64,000 bases of DNA from JAASSS01 sp021767745 (GCA_034189165.1 JAXHVN010000020.1:1-64000), one strand, 5' to 3'. Numbered from the stretch's first letter, positions 17,506 through 26,227 are shown. Notes: generated by a model not told the origin, from the sequence alone. Numbers and translations: made by a program.

Positions 17506-19088
17506 GCCGCCCCCGCCGGCTGCGCGCCAGCGGCCGCCGGATGCAGCGCCCGCAGGCAGGATTCGCCCGCCTGGCGGATCTGCGCCAGCGCGGCCTCCAC
17601 GTCCGCCAGCGTCGTCGCCGGGTTCAGCAGCGTGAACTTCAGATAGCAGTGCCCGCCCTCGCGGGTCGAGGCGATCACCGTCCGGCCGTCGCGGAACAGC
17701 GCCTTGCGGATCGCCTCGTTGAGATCGTCCAGCACCGCCGGCGGCGCGCCCGGCGGCCGGTAGCGGAACAACAGCGTGCTCAGTGCCGGCACGTGCAGCG
17801 GCTCGAAATCCGGCGCCGCCGCCAGCAGGCCATGCGCCTGGCCGGCCAGCGCGATCACGGCATCGAACGCCTCGCCGAGCGCGTCCGGGCCCAGCACGCG
17901 CAGCGTCAGCCACAGCTTCAGCGCATCGAAGCGGCGCGTGGTCTGCAGGCTCTTGCAGACCAGGTTGGGCGTGTTCTCACGCGTCTGGCTCAGCGGATTC
18001 AGATAGTCCGCGTGGTAGGTCAGGCAGGCCAGATCGCGCCGCCGGCGCACCAGCAGCGCACTGCAGCTCACCGGCTGCAGGAACGACTTGTGATAGTCCA
18101 CCGTGACCGAGTCCGCCTGTTCGATGCCCGCCAGCCGCTCGCGATGGCGGCGCGAGACGAGCAGGCCACAGCCGTAGGCGGCATCGGCGTGCAGCCACAG
18201 CCCCTCCCGGGCGCACCACGGCGCGATCTCGGCAATGGGATCGAGGCTGCCGAAGTTGGTGGTGCCGAGCGTGGCGACCACCGCGATGGGCAACTGGCCG
18301 GCCGCACGGGCGGCATCGACCGCCGCCGCCAGCGCGGCCGGATCCAGCCGGTAGTGCGCATCGCAGGCCACCGGCACGATCGCCTCGGCGCCCAGCCCCA
18401 GCACGGAAGCGGCCTTCTGCAGGCTGAAGTGGCTGGCCTCGGAGGCGAAGATGCGAAAGCGCCCGGCCTGCGGCGGCAGGCCGGCGCGCTGCACGTCGTG
18501 GTCGAGGCGGGCGAGGCAGTAGTTGTCCCGCGCCAGCAGCAACGCCATCAGGTTCGACTGGGTGCCGCCACTGGTGAACACGCCGTCCGCCGTGGCGGCC
18601 GGCAGGCCGATGCGGCCGGCGGTCCAGTCGATCAGCGCCTGTTCGATATGCGTGCCGCCGGCGCTCTGGTCCCAGGTGTCCACCGAGGAATTCACGGTGG
18701 CCGCGATCAGCTCCGCCGCCACCGCCGGCCAGGCGATGGGGCAGTTCAGATGCGCCATGTAACGCGGGTGATGGAAGTAGATCGCATCGCGCAGGTACAG
18801 CCGGCTGATCTCCTGCAGCGCGGTACCGAGCGAGGGCAGCGGGCGATCCAGATCCAGCCCCGCGAACGCCTCGGCCAGCGTCGCCGGCGTGGTCCCGGAG
18901 AACGGCTGCTCGACCTCGGCCAGCCGACCGGTGAGCAATGCCGTGGTCTGGGCGATGGCCGCCTCCAGCCGGCGGGTATCCGTGCCGACCAGTGCCTCGC
19001 CCGGCGCGGCGGGCGACAGCGGGGTGGGCAACGGCTGGGCGCCCGGGCCCGGCAGATCCCACGCCTCGGCGGTAGTGCGCATGAACAT
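17502..19088 (-). CDS. PLP-dependent diamine-forming decarboxylase (DesA/RhbB-like, group II)
   Basis: Decarboxylates lysine or 2,4-diaminobutyrate to a diamine, the entry step to the siderophore. The 528-residue product shows the group II decarboxylase hallmarks: TSGGTQSN (172-179) binding PLP phosphate, DAAYG (302-306), and VDYHKSF with K334 as the Schiff-base lysine. The ATG at 19088 is preferred over a GTG at 19106 because a GGGAG lies 6 bases before it. It heads the five-gene operon and is preceded by a Fur box. Confidence 0.88.
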   Translation of the reverse strand: MFMRTTAEAWDLPGPGAQPLPTPLSPAAPGEALVGTDTRRLEAAIAQTTALLTGRLAEVEQPFSGTTPATLAEAFAGLDLDRPLPSLGTALQEISRLYLRDAIYFHHPRYMAHLNCPIAWPAVAAELIAATVNSSVDTWDQSAGGTHIEQALIDWTAGRIGLPAATADGVFTSGGTQSNLMALLLARDNYCLARLDHDVQRAGLPPQAGRFRIFASEASHFSLQKAASVLGLGAEAIVPVACDAHYRLDPAALAAAVDAARAAGQLPIAVVATLGTTNFGSLDPIAEIAPWCAREGLWLHADAAYGCGLLVSRRHRERLAGIEQADSVTVDYHKSFLQPVSCSALLVRRRRDLACLTYHADYLNPLSQTRENTPNLVCKSLQTTRRFDALKLWLTLRVLGPDALGEAFDAVIALAGQAHGLLAAAPDFEPLHVPALSTLLFRYRPPGAPPAVLDDLNEAIRKALFRDGRTVIASTREGGHCYLKFTLLNPATTLADVEAALAQIRQAGESCLRALHPAAAGAQPAGAA

Positions 19089-19127
19089 GGGGGGCTCCCG
19101 CTGCACGTCCCTGATGACGAGAACCTA

Positions 19128-19146
19128 AATGATAACGATTCTTATT
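19128..19146 (-). promoter_or_regulatory. Fur box of the siderophore biosynthesis operon
   Basis: AATGATAACGATTCTTATT is A/T-rich in otherwise GC-rich DNA and matches the GATAAT-type repeats of the Fur consensus. It lies 40 bases before the decarboxylase start, in the promoter zone. Confidence 0.78.
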
Positions 19147-19204
19147 CAATGAGCAAGAGCAGCAGCTATGGGTCCAGCCGCTACCACGGCTGCGGCAGGC
19201 CGTG

Positions 19205-20185
19205 TCAGACGGTGGTGCGCAGCACCGGCAGCCGGGCGAGACCCTCCTCCCAGGTGGTGACGGGCGCATAGCCGAGTTCGCGGCGGGCCTTGTCGATCCG
19301 GATGGTGCACTCGCGCGCCAGCAGCGCCGCGGAGAAGCGGTTGATCGGCAATGCGCCGGCCATGCCGATCGCCTCGGCCGACTTCTGCAGCAGGAACACG
19401 CCGGCGCGCAGCGGCCCGCCGGGCAGCGCCAGCCGGCTCGGCGCCAGGCCCTGGGTCGCGAGCAGGGCAGTCACGACCTCCCGGAACGTGCGCGTCGGCC
19501 CATCCGTCACGAAGTAGGCCTCGCCGCCGCGCCCGGCGCCCTCCAGCAGCAGCGCCACGCCGTGAACCACGTTGTCGACGTGCGTCGTTGACGTGCGATG
19601 GCGGCCGCCGTCCACCAGCACCGGCGCGTGCCGGCGTGCCGCCGCCAGCAGGCCCGGCAGCAGCGTGCGATCGCCCGGCCCCCACACCAGCCGCGGGCGC
19701 AGGCTCAGCGTCTCCAGGCCGCCGGCCGGATCGTTGGCCGCCAGTACGGCGAGCTCCGCCTGGGCCTTGGTGGCCGGATAGTGATACGGCGAATCGGGCA
19801 CCAGCGGGCAGGATTCGTCGATATCGCGCAGGTGCTGGCCGCGAAAGCACCCGGCCTCCGTGCCCAGATGGACGAAGCGGCGCACGCCGGCCGCCCGCGC
19901 CGCGGCCAGCAGCCGCTCGGTACCGGCCACGTTGATGCGCTGATAGAAGGCGCGATCACCGCCCGGGCCGATGTGCGCCGCGCAGTGTACGAGCGCCTCA
20001 CAGCCGCGCAGCTGCGTCGCCGCCACGCCCTCCAGATCGCCGCGTACCGGCCGCGCGCCGAGCGACTGCAGGACGGCATCGCTCGCCGCCGAACGCGACA
20101 GCGCCACGAACTCGTGCGCCCCACCCAGCGCCCGGATCACCGCCGCGCCGATGAAGCCCGAACCCCCGGTGATGAATATCCGCAT
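19205..20185 (-). CDS. NAD-dependent epimerase/dehydratase, extended SDR (3-beta-HSD-like)
   Basis: The 326-residue product begins with the Rossmann motif MRIFITGGSGFIGAAVIRAL and carries the catalytic YPATK (YxxxK motif) near residue 135. The layout with a long C-terminal substrate domain is that of extended short-chain dehydrogenases, of the 3-beta-hydroxysteroid dehydrogenase/isomerase-like group. Substrate unknown. It is separated from the siderophore operon by its Fur promoter region and shares its strand, so it is probably a separate unit. Confidence 0.8.
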   Translation of the reverse strand: MRIFITGGSGFIGAAVIRALGGAHEFVALSRSAASDAVLQSLGARPVRGDLEGVAATQLRGCEALVHCAAHIGPGGDRAFYQRINVAGTERLLAAARAAGVRRFVHLGTEAGCFRGQHLRDIDESCPLVPDSPYHYPATKAQAELAVLAANDPAGGLETLSLRPRLVWGPGDRTLLPGLLAAARRHAPVLVDGGRHRTSTTHVDNVVHGVALLLEGAGRGGEAYFVTDGPTRTFREVVTALLATQGLAPSRLALPGGPLRAGVFLLQKSAEAIGMAGALPINRFSAALLARECTIRIDKARRELGYAPVTTWEEGLARLPVLRTTV

Positions 20186-20384
20186 GCCTCGCCCTCCCGC
20201 GGCGGCGTCCGCGTCCGCGCCCTGGCGAGTCTAGTTCGGGCCGGTCGGCCTGCCGCCAGGCCCGGCCACGGCCGCCGGCAGACGCCGGGTGCGCGCGGCG
20301 GCAAGGCCGGCCCGCTGGATCGACGGCGGCGCTGCGCGCCGGTCGGCGCCACACCGGCGCGGCCACCGGGCGGGCAGCGACGCG

Positions 20385-21098
20385 CTACACCATCGGGTTG
20401 CGAAAGCCGAACCGCTCGCCGGCCTCCCAGGCATTGCGGTCGTTGCCCTCTGGCGGGATGCCGCCGGTGGCCTTGAGCAGCCGCGCCAGGTGCAGGCAGT
20501 TCCAGGTCATGATGGTGGCATTGCGCTGCGTGAAGTCATTGTCGAAGCCGACCCGCCCGCCGCGCTCGCGGGCATCGCCGTAGGACGGGCCGGGGCCGAC
20601 TTCCCCGATCCAGCCGCAGTCCGCCTGCGGGGGGATCGTGAAGCCGAGGTGATTGAGGGCGAATCCGAGCGACATGGCCACGTGCTTGAGCCCGTCCTCG
20701 TTGCCGGTGATCACGCTGGCGCCGACCTTGTTGTAGAAGATCGACTGCCCCCGCTCGTTGCGCTCGCCGGACATCGCATAGAGCCGCTCGATCAGGGTGC
20801 GGCAGAGCGAGCTCTCCTCGCCGAGCCAGATGGGCGTGCCGATCACCAGGATGTCCGCCGCCAGCACCTGCGGCCACAGGGCCGGCCAGTCGTCGCTGTC
20901 CCAGCCGTGCTCGCGCATGTCCGGGTAGATGCCGGGCGGCAACTGGTGCGAGGCCAGATGCAGGTGGCGCACCGTAACGCCCTGCCGGCGCATGAGGTCC
21001 GCCGAGGCGCCCAGCAACAGCCCGGTGTGACTCTGCGCCGGCTGGCGCTTCAGCGTGGTGTTGACGTAAAGGGCGTTCAAATCCTCGAAACCGGCCAT
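20385..21098 (-). CDS. Flavodoxin-family NAD(P)H-dependent oxidoreductase
   Basis: The 237-residue product resembles NADPH-dependent FMN reductases: a beta-strand start (LNALYVNTTLK), FMN phosphate-binding region, and VIGTPIWLGEESSLCRTLIERL typical of the family (GTP.W motif). The start at 21098 has GGGAG upstream; an ATG at 21116 also exists. Function beyond flavin-dependent reduction is unknown. It stands alone between an SDR gene and a SIMPL gene. Confidence 0.72.
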   Translation of the reverse strand: MAGFEDLNALYVNTTLKRQPAQSHTGLLLGASADLMRRQGVTVRHLHLASHQLPPGIYPDMREHGWDSDDWPALWPQVLAADILVIGTPIWLGEESSLCRTLIERLYAMSGERNERGQSIFYNKVGASVITGNEDGLKHVAMSLGFALNHLGFTIPPQADCGWIGEVGPGPSYGDARERGGRVGFDNDFTQRNATIMTWNCLHLARLLKATGGIPPEGNDRNAWEAGERFGFRNPMV

Positions 21099-21196
21099 GC
21101 GGGCTCCCGGTGCCAAAAAAGCTTGGGGTGCCGGCAGCGCGGCAGGTTCCCCGCAGGGCGCGCGGGCGGCGGCGGCGGGCCGCGCGAGCCGGGCGT

Positions 21197-21916
21197 TCAG
21201 TCCGCGAGGTAGTACTCGATGGTGGAGACGACGCGGACCTTCTTGATGTGCGGGTTGTTGCCGTCGCGGGCCTCGATGCTGAACTGACCCTGCGAGGCAC
21301 GCCGAATCTTGCCGAGCCGGCTATCCGAGTCGGCCGCGAACTTCTGCGCCACCCGCCGCGCCTGCGCGGTGGCCTCCTCGATCATGGCGGGCTTGACCTC
21401 GTTCAGCCGCGTGAACAGGTATTCGGTCTGCGAGGGGTAGTCGCTGCCGGTGAAGGCGATGCCCTGTTTGCCGAGCTCGGCGAGCCCGCCCATGATCGCC
21501 CGCACGCCGGCCACGTCGGAGGAGTAAACGGTGACGGTCTGCATCGCCGTATAGCGGAATTCGGGCCGGACGCCGTTGCCGTAGGCCTGGGCGGACTTGT
21601 CCGTGACGGCGGGCGCGGCGGCGGTGATCTCCTCCGCGGGCACCCCCTGCTCCCGCAGGAAGCGCCGGATCCGCGCCGTGTTCTGCTCCACCACGCCGTA
21701 GAGCGCCGGCAGATCGTTGGCGGCGGCGGCGAACTGGATCGGCCAGATGATCACATCCGCCGGGTATTCGCGCTCGGCCAGCCCCTTCGCCGTCACGCTG
21801 CGCTCGAACTGCTTCACCCGCAGCGCAGCGTCGGCGAGCTGATAGCCCAGCGCGGCGAGGCCGAGGCAAATAAAGGCGCCGAGCAGCGCGGCGCCGAGTC
21901 GATCACGATACGTCAT
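21197..21916 (-). CDS. SIMPL-domain (DUF541) protein
   Basis: The 239-residue product has a single N-terminal membrane anchor (about residues 10-28) and a SIMPL/DUF541 domain with the usual repeating EITAAAPAVTDK- and VTVYSSDVAGVRAI-type segments. The domain is found in periplasmic proteins of poorly known function, including oxidative stress proteins. No ribosome-binding site other than a weak purine run is seen. Confidence 0.8.
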   Translation of the reverse strand: MTYRDRLGAALLGAFICLGLAALGYQLADAALRVKQFERSVTAKGLAEREYPADVIIWPIQFAAAANDLPALYGVVEQNTARIRRFLREQGVPAEEITAAAPAVTDKSAQAYGNGVRPEFRYTAMQTVTVYSSDVAGVRAIMGGLAELGKQGIAFTGSDYPSQTEYLFTRLNEVKPAMIEEATAQARRVAQKFAADSDSRLGKIRRASQGQFSIEARDGNNPHIKKVRVVSTIEYYLAD

Positions 21917-21989
21917 GACCCGCTCCCCTGCGGCAGTGCCGCGTGTGTTGGCCTCTGGCAGCCGCGCCTGGCGGCGGCCGGCACCGCGA

Positions 21990-22766
21990 TCATAGGCTGT
22001 CGATCACGCCGCCATCGACCCGCAGCGCGGCGCCGGTGGTAGCGCTGGCGAGCGGCGAGCAGACATAGAGGATCATGTTCGCCACCTCCGCCACGCTGGC
22101 CGGCCGCTGCAGGATCGAACTCGGCCGGTGCGTCCGTACGAACGCCTCGGCCGCCTGCTCGATCGACTGCCCCTGCGCGGCGGCCTGCTCATCGAGCATC
22201 GCCCGCACGCCCTCGGACAGGGTCGGGCCGGGCAGCACGGAATTGACGGTGACGCCGGTGCCGGCCAGGCGCTTGGCCAGGCCGCGCGCCAGCGCCACAT
22301 CGGCCGTCTTGCTGACGCCGTAGTGAATCATGTCCGGCGGGATGTTGAAGGCCGACTCCGAGCCCAGCATCACGATCCGGCCCCAGCCGCGCGTCACCAT
22401 CGCCGGCGCCAGCGCGCGCGAAAGCCGCACGGCGCTCATCACGTTCACCTGCCAGTGCCGCTCCCAGACGGCATCGTCCGTGTCGAAGAAATCGCTCGGC
22501 CCGAAGATGCCGGCATTGTTGACCAGGATGTCCACCTCGCCGGCCTGCCGGGCCAGCGCGGCGCAACCGGCCGCCGTGCCCACGTCTGCCGCGATCCCGC
22601 GCGCGCCCGCGCCGAGCCGGTCCGCGGCCGCTTCGGCATCGGCGGCGCCGCGACCGTTCACGATCACCGTCGCGCCGGCCTGCGCCAGCGCCGCGGCCGC
22701 CGCGAAGCCGATGCCCTTGGTCGAACCGGTGATCAGCGCTGTCTTGCCCTGTAGGTCGAAATTCAC
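21990..22766 (-). CDS. Short-chain dehydrogenase/reductase (FabG-like)
   Basis: The 258-residue product has TGSTKGIG near the N-terminus (residues 14-21), NNAG (about 85-88), and YGVSK (about 149-153) with the catalytic tyrosine and lysine. This is the classical SDR arrangement. Substrate is unknown; 3-oxoacyl-ACP reductase-like enzymes are the closest broad type. It is followed 73 bases later by the SIMPL gene. Confidence 0.85.
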   Translation of the reverse strand: MNFDLQGKTALITGSTKGIGFAAAAALAQAGATVIVNGRGAADAEAAADRLGAGARGIAADVGTAAGCAALARQAGEVDILVNNAGIFGPSDFFDTDDAVWERHWQVNVMSAVRLSRALAPAMVTRGWGRIVMLGSESAFNIPPDMIHYGVSKTADVALARGLAKRLAGTGVTVNSVLPGPTLSEGVRAMLDEQAAAQGQSIEQAAEAFVRTHRPSSILQRPASVAEVANMILYVCSPLASATTGAALRVDGGVIDSL

Positions 22767-23101
22767 GGGCAGCCTCCTGTTGGCGGGAAAGGGCCATCAT
22801 CGACGTGCCCGGCTCGCGCTGCCACCTCGGCAGGCTGCGGGTCGGGCCGGGCCGGGCCGGAGCACACGACGCCGGCCGACCTGCCCGCCATCGACCCGCC
22901 ATCCACCCGCCATCGGACCGTAAGGCGGCGGCCGGTTGTCCCGGGCTTCGCAGGCGCAGCGCAACGCCGAAGCGCTGTGCGGCCACCGGCCGAGTCGCGA
23001 GCCCGGGCGGCCGCACCGGATTCACCGCGCCTGCAGCCCTGGTTGATGCTCCACGCGCCCCTGCGCCTGCACGCCGGCACAGCCGGTCGGCGCCGGCGGG
23101 C
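22767..23101. other. Gene-free stretch between SDR and ParA-like genes
   Basis: No gene is supported. It holds a small tandem repeat (22884-22916) and otherwise GC-rich sequence with a few short chance open frames. Confidence 0.4.
22884..22916. repeat. Three copies of an 11-bp tandem repeat
   Basis: CCCGCCATCGA, CCCGCCATCCA and CCCGCCATCGG follow one another at 22884-22894, 22895-22905 and 22906-22916. It lies in a gene-free gap. Probably slippage in GC-rich DNA. Confidence 0.6.
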
Positions 23102-23803
23102 TCAGGCAGACAGCGGGGCGAGCGCCTTGTCGATGCCGGCGTAGGCCTTGCGCAGCCAGACCCGGGCCCGCTGCCGTTCCATCAGGCCCATGCGCGGGCC
23201 GTCGCCATCGCTGAGGTTGGCGGCGGCCCAGAAGCTCAGGCCGCGCCGGTCGATGCGGCGCATGGTCTCGGCATGCAGTGCGGGCAGCGTCATCTGATGG
23301 GCGCGCGCCGTCTCGCCCTGCAGCGCGGGCAGGGCCTCGATGGCGCCGAAGTCAGCGCCGCAACCGAGGTTCTTCACCGCCACGCAGTGCAGGTCCTCGC
23401 CGAATGCCGCCAGGAACTGGTCCAGCAGGTCGGTCGAATCGACGCCATCGTCCACCACGTACCAGTACACCACCGGGATCTGCATCTGCTCGCACAGCCC
23501 GAGTACGTCGTTGTCCTCGATCCAGCGCTGCAGGAAGCGCTGGCTCTGCGCCGGCAGGTCGATCAGCACAGCACAATCCGCCTCCAGCGCCGTCTCCATG
23601 ATGCGATCCGCCTCCTCGAAGCGCTCCAGATCCAGCGGCTGGGTGAACTCCGCGTAGTAGCGGCTCAGCGTCGCGTGGGAACGGTCTGCGTCCAGCGCCG
23701 CGTAGCGCTGCCCGTGGTCGAGGAAGTACTGCGACAGCAACCGCGCCATCACCGATTTGCCGACACCGCCCTTCTCGCCACCCACGAAGTGGATCATGCT
23801 CAT
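23102..23803 (-). CDS. ParA-like P-loop ATPase
   Basis: The 233-residue product begins with GGEKGGVGKSVMARLL, a deviant Walker A of the MinD/ParA/SIMIBI type, and has an aspartate-rich strand near residue 38 (AALDADRSH). It resembles ParA-like proteins annotated as mobilization or cell-cycle ATPases in gammaproteobacteria, but no partner (ParB or mobilization gene) sits beside it. It may start at an ATG two codons later. Function is uncertain. Confidence 0.72.
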   Translation of the reverse strand: MSMIHFVGGEKGGVGKSVMARLLSQYFLDHGQRYAALDADRSHATLSRYYAEFTQPLDLERFEEADRIMETALEADCAVLIDLPAQSQRFLQRWIEDNDVLGLCEQMQIPVVYWYVVDDGVDSTDLLDQFLAAFGEDLHCVAVKNLGCGADFGAIEALPALQGETARAHQMTLPALHAETMRRIDRRGLSFWAAANLSDGDGPRMGLMERQRARVWLRKAYAGIDKALAPLSA

Positions 23804-23903
23804 CCATGAAACTCCTGCTGGAGGGCCCGCGGCGCGGACCCGGAAAGGCCGGAATTATCGCATCGCCGCGCGCGAACGGCGCTGGCAAAGCCCGGAGGGC
23901 GAC

Positions 23904-24455
23904 ATGCACTACTGCTACCTCAGCACCCCGATCGGCGAACTGCTGCTGGCGGCCGAAGCCGGGGCGCTGGCGCACATCGGCCTGCCGAGCGCCGGCGCGC
24001 CGGCCGCGCCCGAAGCCGGCTGGCGCATCGATCGCGAGGCCCTGGCCGGCGCCCGACAGCAGCTGCACGAGTACTTCAGCGGGCAAAGACGCGCGTTCGA
24101 TCTGCCGCTGCGGCTCACCGGCACCGCCTTCCAGCGTCAGGTGCTGGCGGCCCTGCGGGAGATTCCCTACGGCCAGACCGCAAGCTACGGCGACATCGCC
24201 CGGCGCATCGGGCGCCCGCGCGCCGTGCGCGCCGTCGGCGCTGCCAACCGGCGCAACCCGCTGCCGATCGTGATCCCCTGCCACCGCGTGATCGGCGCCG
24301 ACGGCAGCCTCACGGGCTTCGCCGGCGGCCTGCCGCTCAAGGCGGCCCTGCTGGCGCTCGAGACCGCGACTCCCGCCGCGGGCGAGCCCCGCCCAACATC
24401 GCCGAGTCGCCGCATGCCCGTATGTGTTTTGCCGCGCCTGGAAGCGGCCTCGTAG
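23904..24455 (+). CDS. Methylated-DNA--protein-cysteine methyltransferase (Ogt type)
   Basis: Repairs O6-alkylguanine by moving the alkyl group to its own cysteine. The 183-residue product has the active-site motif PCHRV (within IPCHRVIGADG, near residue 132) and the preceding asparagine-rich turn (GAANRRNP), the helix-turn-helix region YGDIARRIGRPRAVRAVG, and a short N-terminal domain. GGAGG lies 5 bases before the ATG at 23904. It diverges from the ParA-like gene, with 100 bases between. Confidence 0.88.
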   Translation: MHYCYLSTPIGELLLAAEAGALAHIGLPSAGAPAAPEAGWRIDREALAGARQQLHEYFSGQRRAFDLPLRLTGTAFQRQVLAALREIPYGQTASYGDIARRIGRPRAVRAVGAANRRNPLPIVIPCHRVIGADGSLTGFAGGLPLKAALLALETATPAAGEPRPTSPSRRMPVCVLPRLEAAS

Positions 24456-25158
24456 GCGCCAGCCGCGCCTTGCTTAACCGCAGACACCTAGCCCACGAAA
24501 AGCTTTCACGGCAGCGATCCACGCCGTTTTCTTGACGGATAGGCGCCTACGATCTGCTCACCGCCGAGCGCGGTGGCAAAACACAATCCGCTCCCGGCTT
24601 TCATGTGCGCACCTCCGCGTCGAAGTCCGGCACCGCCACCCCCTCATTCGCTATCTGCGCGAGGAACAAGTGCGGCATCGGATCAGCCGGATTGCGGAAA
24701 TCGAGGTCGTGCAGCATGAAGCCGAGATCACGCACCTGGGCGATGGGGCGACGCCTCCTCGCCTGTGTCAGTCACCAGCCGAAAATCAGCTGCGAATTCC
24801 CGAGGTCGTAGTCACCCGCTCGACCTTCATCTCAGGGCGGGTGAAGCAGGCGAAATCGCCGCGGACTTCGAGACAGCATGGACGCGGTTCGGCGGCAGCT
24901 CGGTCAGGAGCAACCTCAATTCGCAAGACGTCAAATATCCCTTCCATGCCGCGCACCCCCAGGTCAAAGGGACGGCGAAACCACGTCGTCGAAGCCGACG
25001 ATGTGTGAGAACGCGCGAGGGTGAGCGTGGGCCTCCATGAGTATGGATCCGTATCGCGCAAACACCGTAGAGGAGCGTATGTTTGCCTGAGTCCCGCAAA
25101 GTAAACCGAGTACGAGCGTAACGAGTTACCTGCACGAACCACGAGAGGAGTCAGAGTC
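24456..25158. other. Decayed region between ogt and dinB-like gene
   Basis: Apart from the cas5 fragment (24601-24885) I see no gene. The part from 24886 to 25158 has short open frames on both strands with no family character. The local GC content appears lower than the surrounding genes. Confidence 0.5.
24601..24885 (-). pseudogene. cas5c: Remnant of cas5 (type I-C Cas5c/Cas5d)
   Basis: Three pieces of one protein remain, in two or more frames, on the minus strand. The N-terminal piece is LEVRGDFACFTRPEMKVERV (about 24820-24873). A middle piece is REFAADFRLVTDTGEE. The C-terminal piece is RDLGFMLHDLDFRNP followed by VAVPDFDAEVRT and a stop at 24601-24603. These match the known Cas5c blocks (GDYACFTRPEMKVERVSY at the start, LGCREF in the middle, DLGWMLYDIDF at the end). 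An internal deletion and frameshifts leave no intact gene. Cas5c in type I-C processes the crRNA. No CRISPR array or other intact cas gene is present nearby. Confidence 0.75.
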
Positions 25159-25692
25159 GTGGCTCTGCGCCAATACGTCATGCTACTGGCGAACTACAAC
25201 GCTTGGATGAACCGCAAGCTCTATGCTGCGGCCGGCCGCCTGGGCGATGAGACCTTGTATGCCGAGCGCGGCGCCTTCTTCGGCTCGCTGTTCGGCACGT
25301 TGAATCATCTGGTGGTCGCCGACACGATCTGGCTGCAGCGCTTCGCGATGCACCCGACCCGCCATACCTCGCTCGATACGATCCGCACGCAGCCCCGCCC
25401 CACCGCGCTCGATAGCCGCCTGCACGATACCTTGCCCGAGTTGGCGGACCACCGCCTGTGGCTGGACGAGACCATCCAGCGCTGGGCCAGTGAACTCACG
25501 GAAGCCGATCTCGCGCAGCCGCTGGAATACGCCAACATGAAAGGTGTTACCGCACGGCGTCCGTTCGACTGTCTGGTGCTGCACTTCTTCAATCACCAAA
25601 CACATCACCGCGGCCAAGCCACCACGCTGCTCTCACAGGCCAGCGAGGACGTGGGCGTGACGGACCTGCTGGCGCTGATAGACGACGTCTGA
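25159..25692 (+). CDS. DinB-family protein
   Basis: The 177-residue product matches the DinB/YfiT four-helix bundle with its conserved metal-binding histidines: LNHLVVAD near residue 50 and FFNHQTHHRGQ near 145. Such proteins bind Ni, Zn or other metals and are often thiol-dependent transferases or stress proteins; the reaction is unknown here. It starts at GTG, with GAGGAG about 8 bases upstream. The gene is intact although the flanking cas3 and cas5 pieces are broken and on the opposite strand, so it was either inserted between them or conserved while the locus decayed. Confidence 0.82.
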   Translation: MALRQYVMLLANYNAWMNRKLYAAAGRLGDETLYAERGAFFGSLFGTLNHLVVADTIWLQRFAMHPTRHTSLDTIRTQPRPTALDSRLHDTLPELADHRLWLDETIQRWASELTEADLAQPLEYANMKGVTARRPFDCLVLHFFNHQTHHRGQATTLLSQASEDVGVTDLLALIDDV

Positions 25693-25702
25693 TCATTCGG
25701 CC

Positions 25703-25900
25703 TCATCGCCCAGGCCGTACCAGCTTATTGGCGATCGTCGTATGCGACACACGCAAGCGGCGCGCCAGCAGACGGCTGGAGGAAAACTCGGGCAGAGCGC
25801 CGCCCATACGCACCGCAGATCGTCGATCTGCTGCAGGATCGGCAGGATGAATTCGGCCCGTCGACGCTGCGGGCCGTCCTGCATCAGCTCGCGCACCTCG
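25703..25900 (-). pseudogene. Broken helix-turn-helix fragment
   Basis: Two frames together give DEVRELMQDGPQRRRAEF, ILPILQQIDDLR and then, one frame off, LARRLRVSHTTIANKL, a convincing helix-turn-helix. A one-base shift separates the parts, so no single protein is made. I do not recognise the parent family. It lies next to the cas3 fragment on the same strand. Confidence 0.5.
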
Positions 25901-25927
25901 TCGAGCGGGTGATGCTCTTTCGCGGGA

Positions 25928-26062
25928 GAAGTATTCCTGTCGCGCCAGCGCCGGCTGCGTGGCGGTGCTCAGCACAACGGTGACGCCGTAATGGCGGGTG
26001 AGCAGATTTAGCACGGCGAGGATCGGCGTCAGAAACTCGGAGGCGACGATATGCGGGGGCCT
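25928..26062 (-). pseudogene. cas3: Remnant of cas3 (helicase region)
   Basis: The frame reads IVASEFLTPILAVLNLL, RHYGVTVVLSTATQPAL and ARQEYF. The segment STATQPAL is the conserved motif III region of Cas3 helicases. Sequence is lost or frameshifted on both sides. In type I-C loci cas3 is immediately upstream of cas5, and here the cas3 piece is upstream of the cas5 piece on the same strand, with a DinB-family gene between them. Confidence 0.7.
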
Positions 26063-26134
26063 CCAGTAGGAGCTGTATGCCGTTTTGCCTAGTGCCGGCC
26101 TGCTCGATAAGTTTAGCGTACCTTTCCTGCCTGT

Positions 26135-26159
26135 GTTATGGTGATAGATGTCACATAAC
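26135..26159. promoter_or_regulatory. Dyad symmetry upstream of zinc-ribbon gene
   Basis: GTTATG (26135-26140) and CATAAC (26154-26159), with GTGA and TCAC inside, form a near-perfect dyad about 70 bases before the start of the next gene. Could be an operator; the cognate factor is unknown. Confidence 0.35.
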
Positions 26160-26227
26160 GTGGTTTTAGTGTTTTTTAGCTGTGGCCACGGCAGGAAGAG
26201 CCATGTTCCTCTGGAGCGTCGTCGACA

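Larger units (their letters stand above)
25693..26227. other. Decayed region between dinB-like gene and zinc-ribbon gene
   Basis: Holds the helix-turn-helix fragment (25703-25900), the cas3 fragment (25928-26062), and a near-perfect dyad (26135-26159). No intact gene is supported here. Confidence 0.5.

Noticed and set aside
24456..26227. CRISPR repeat array
   Set aside because: No regularly spaced repeats were seen near the cas remnants.
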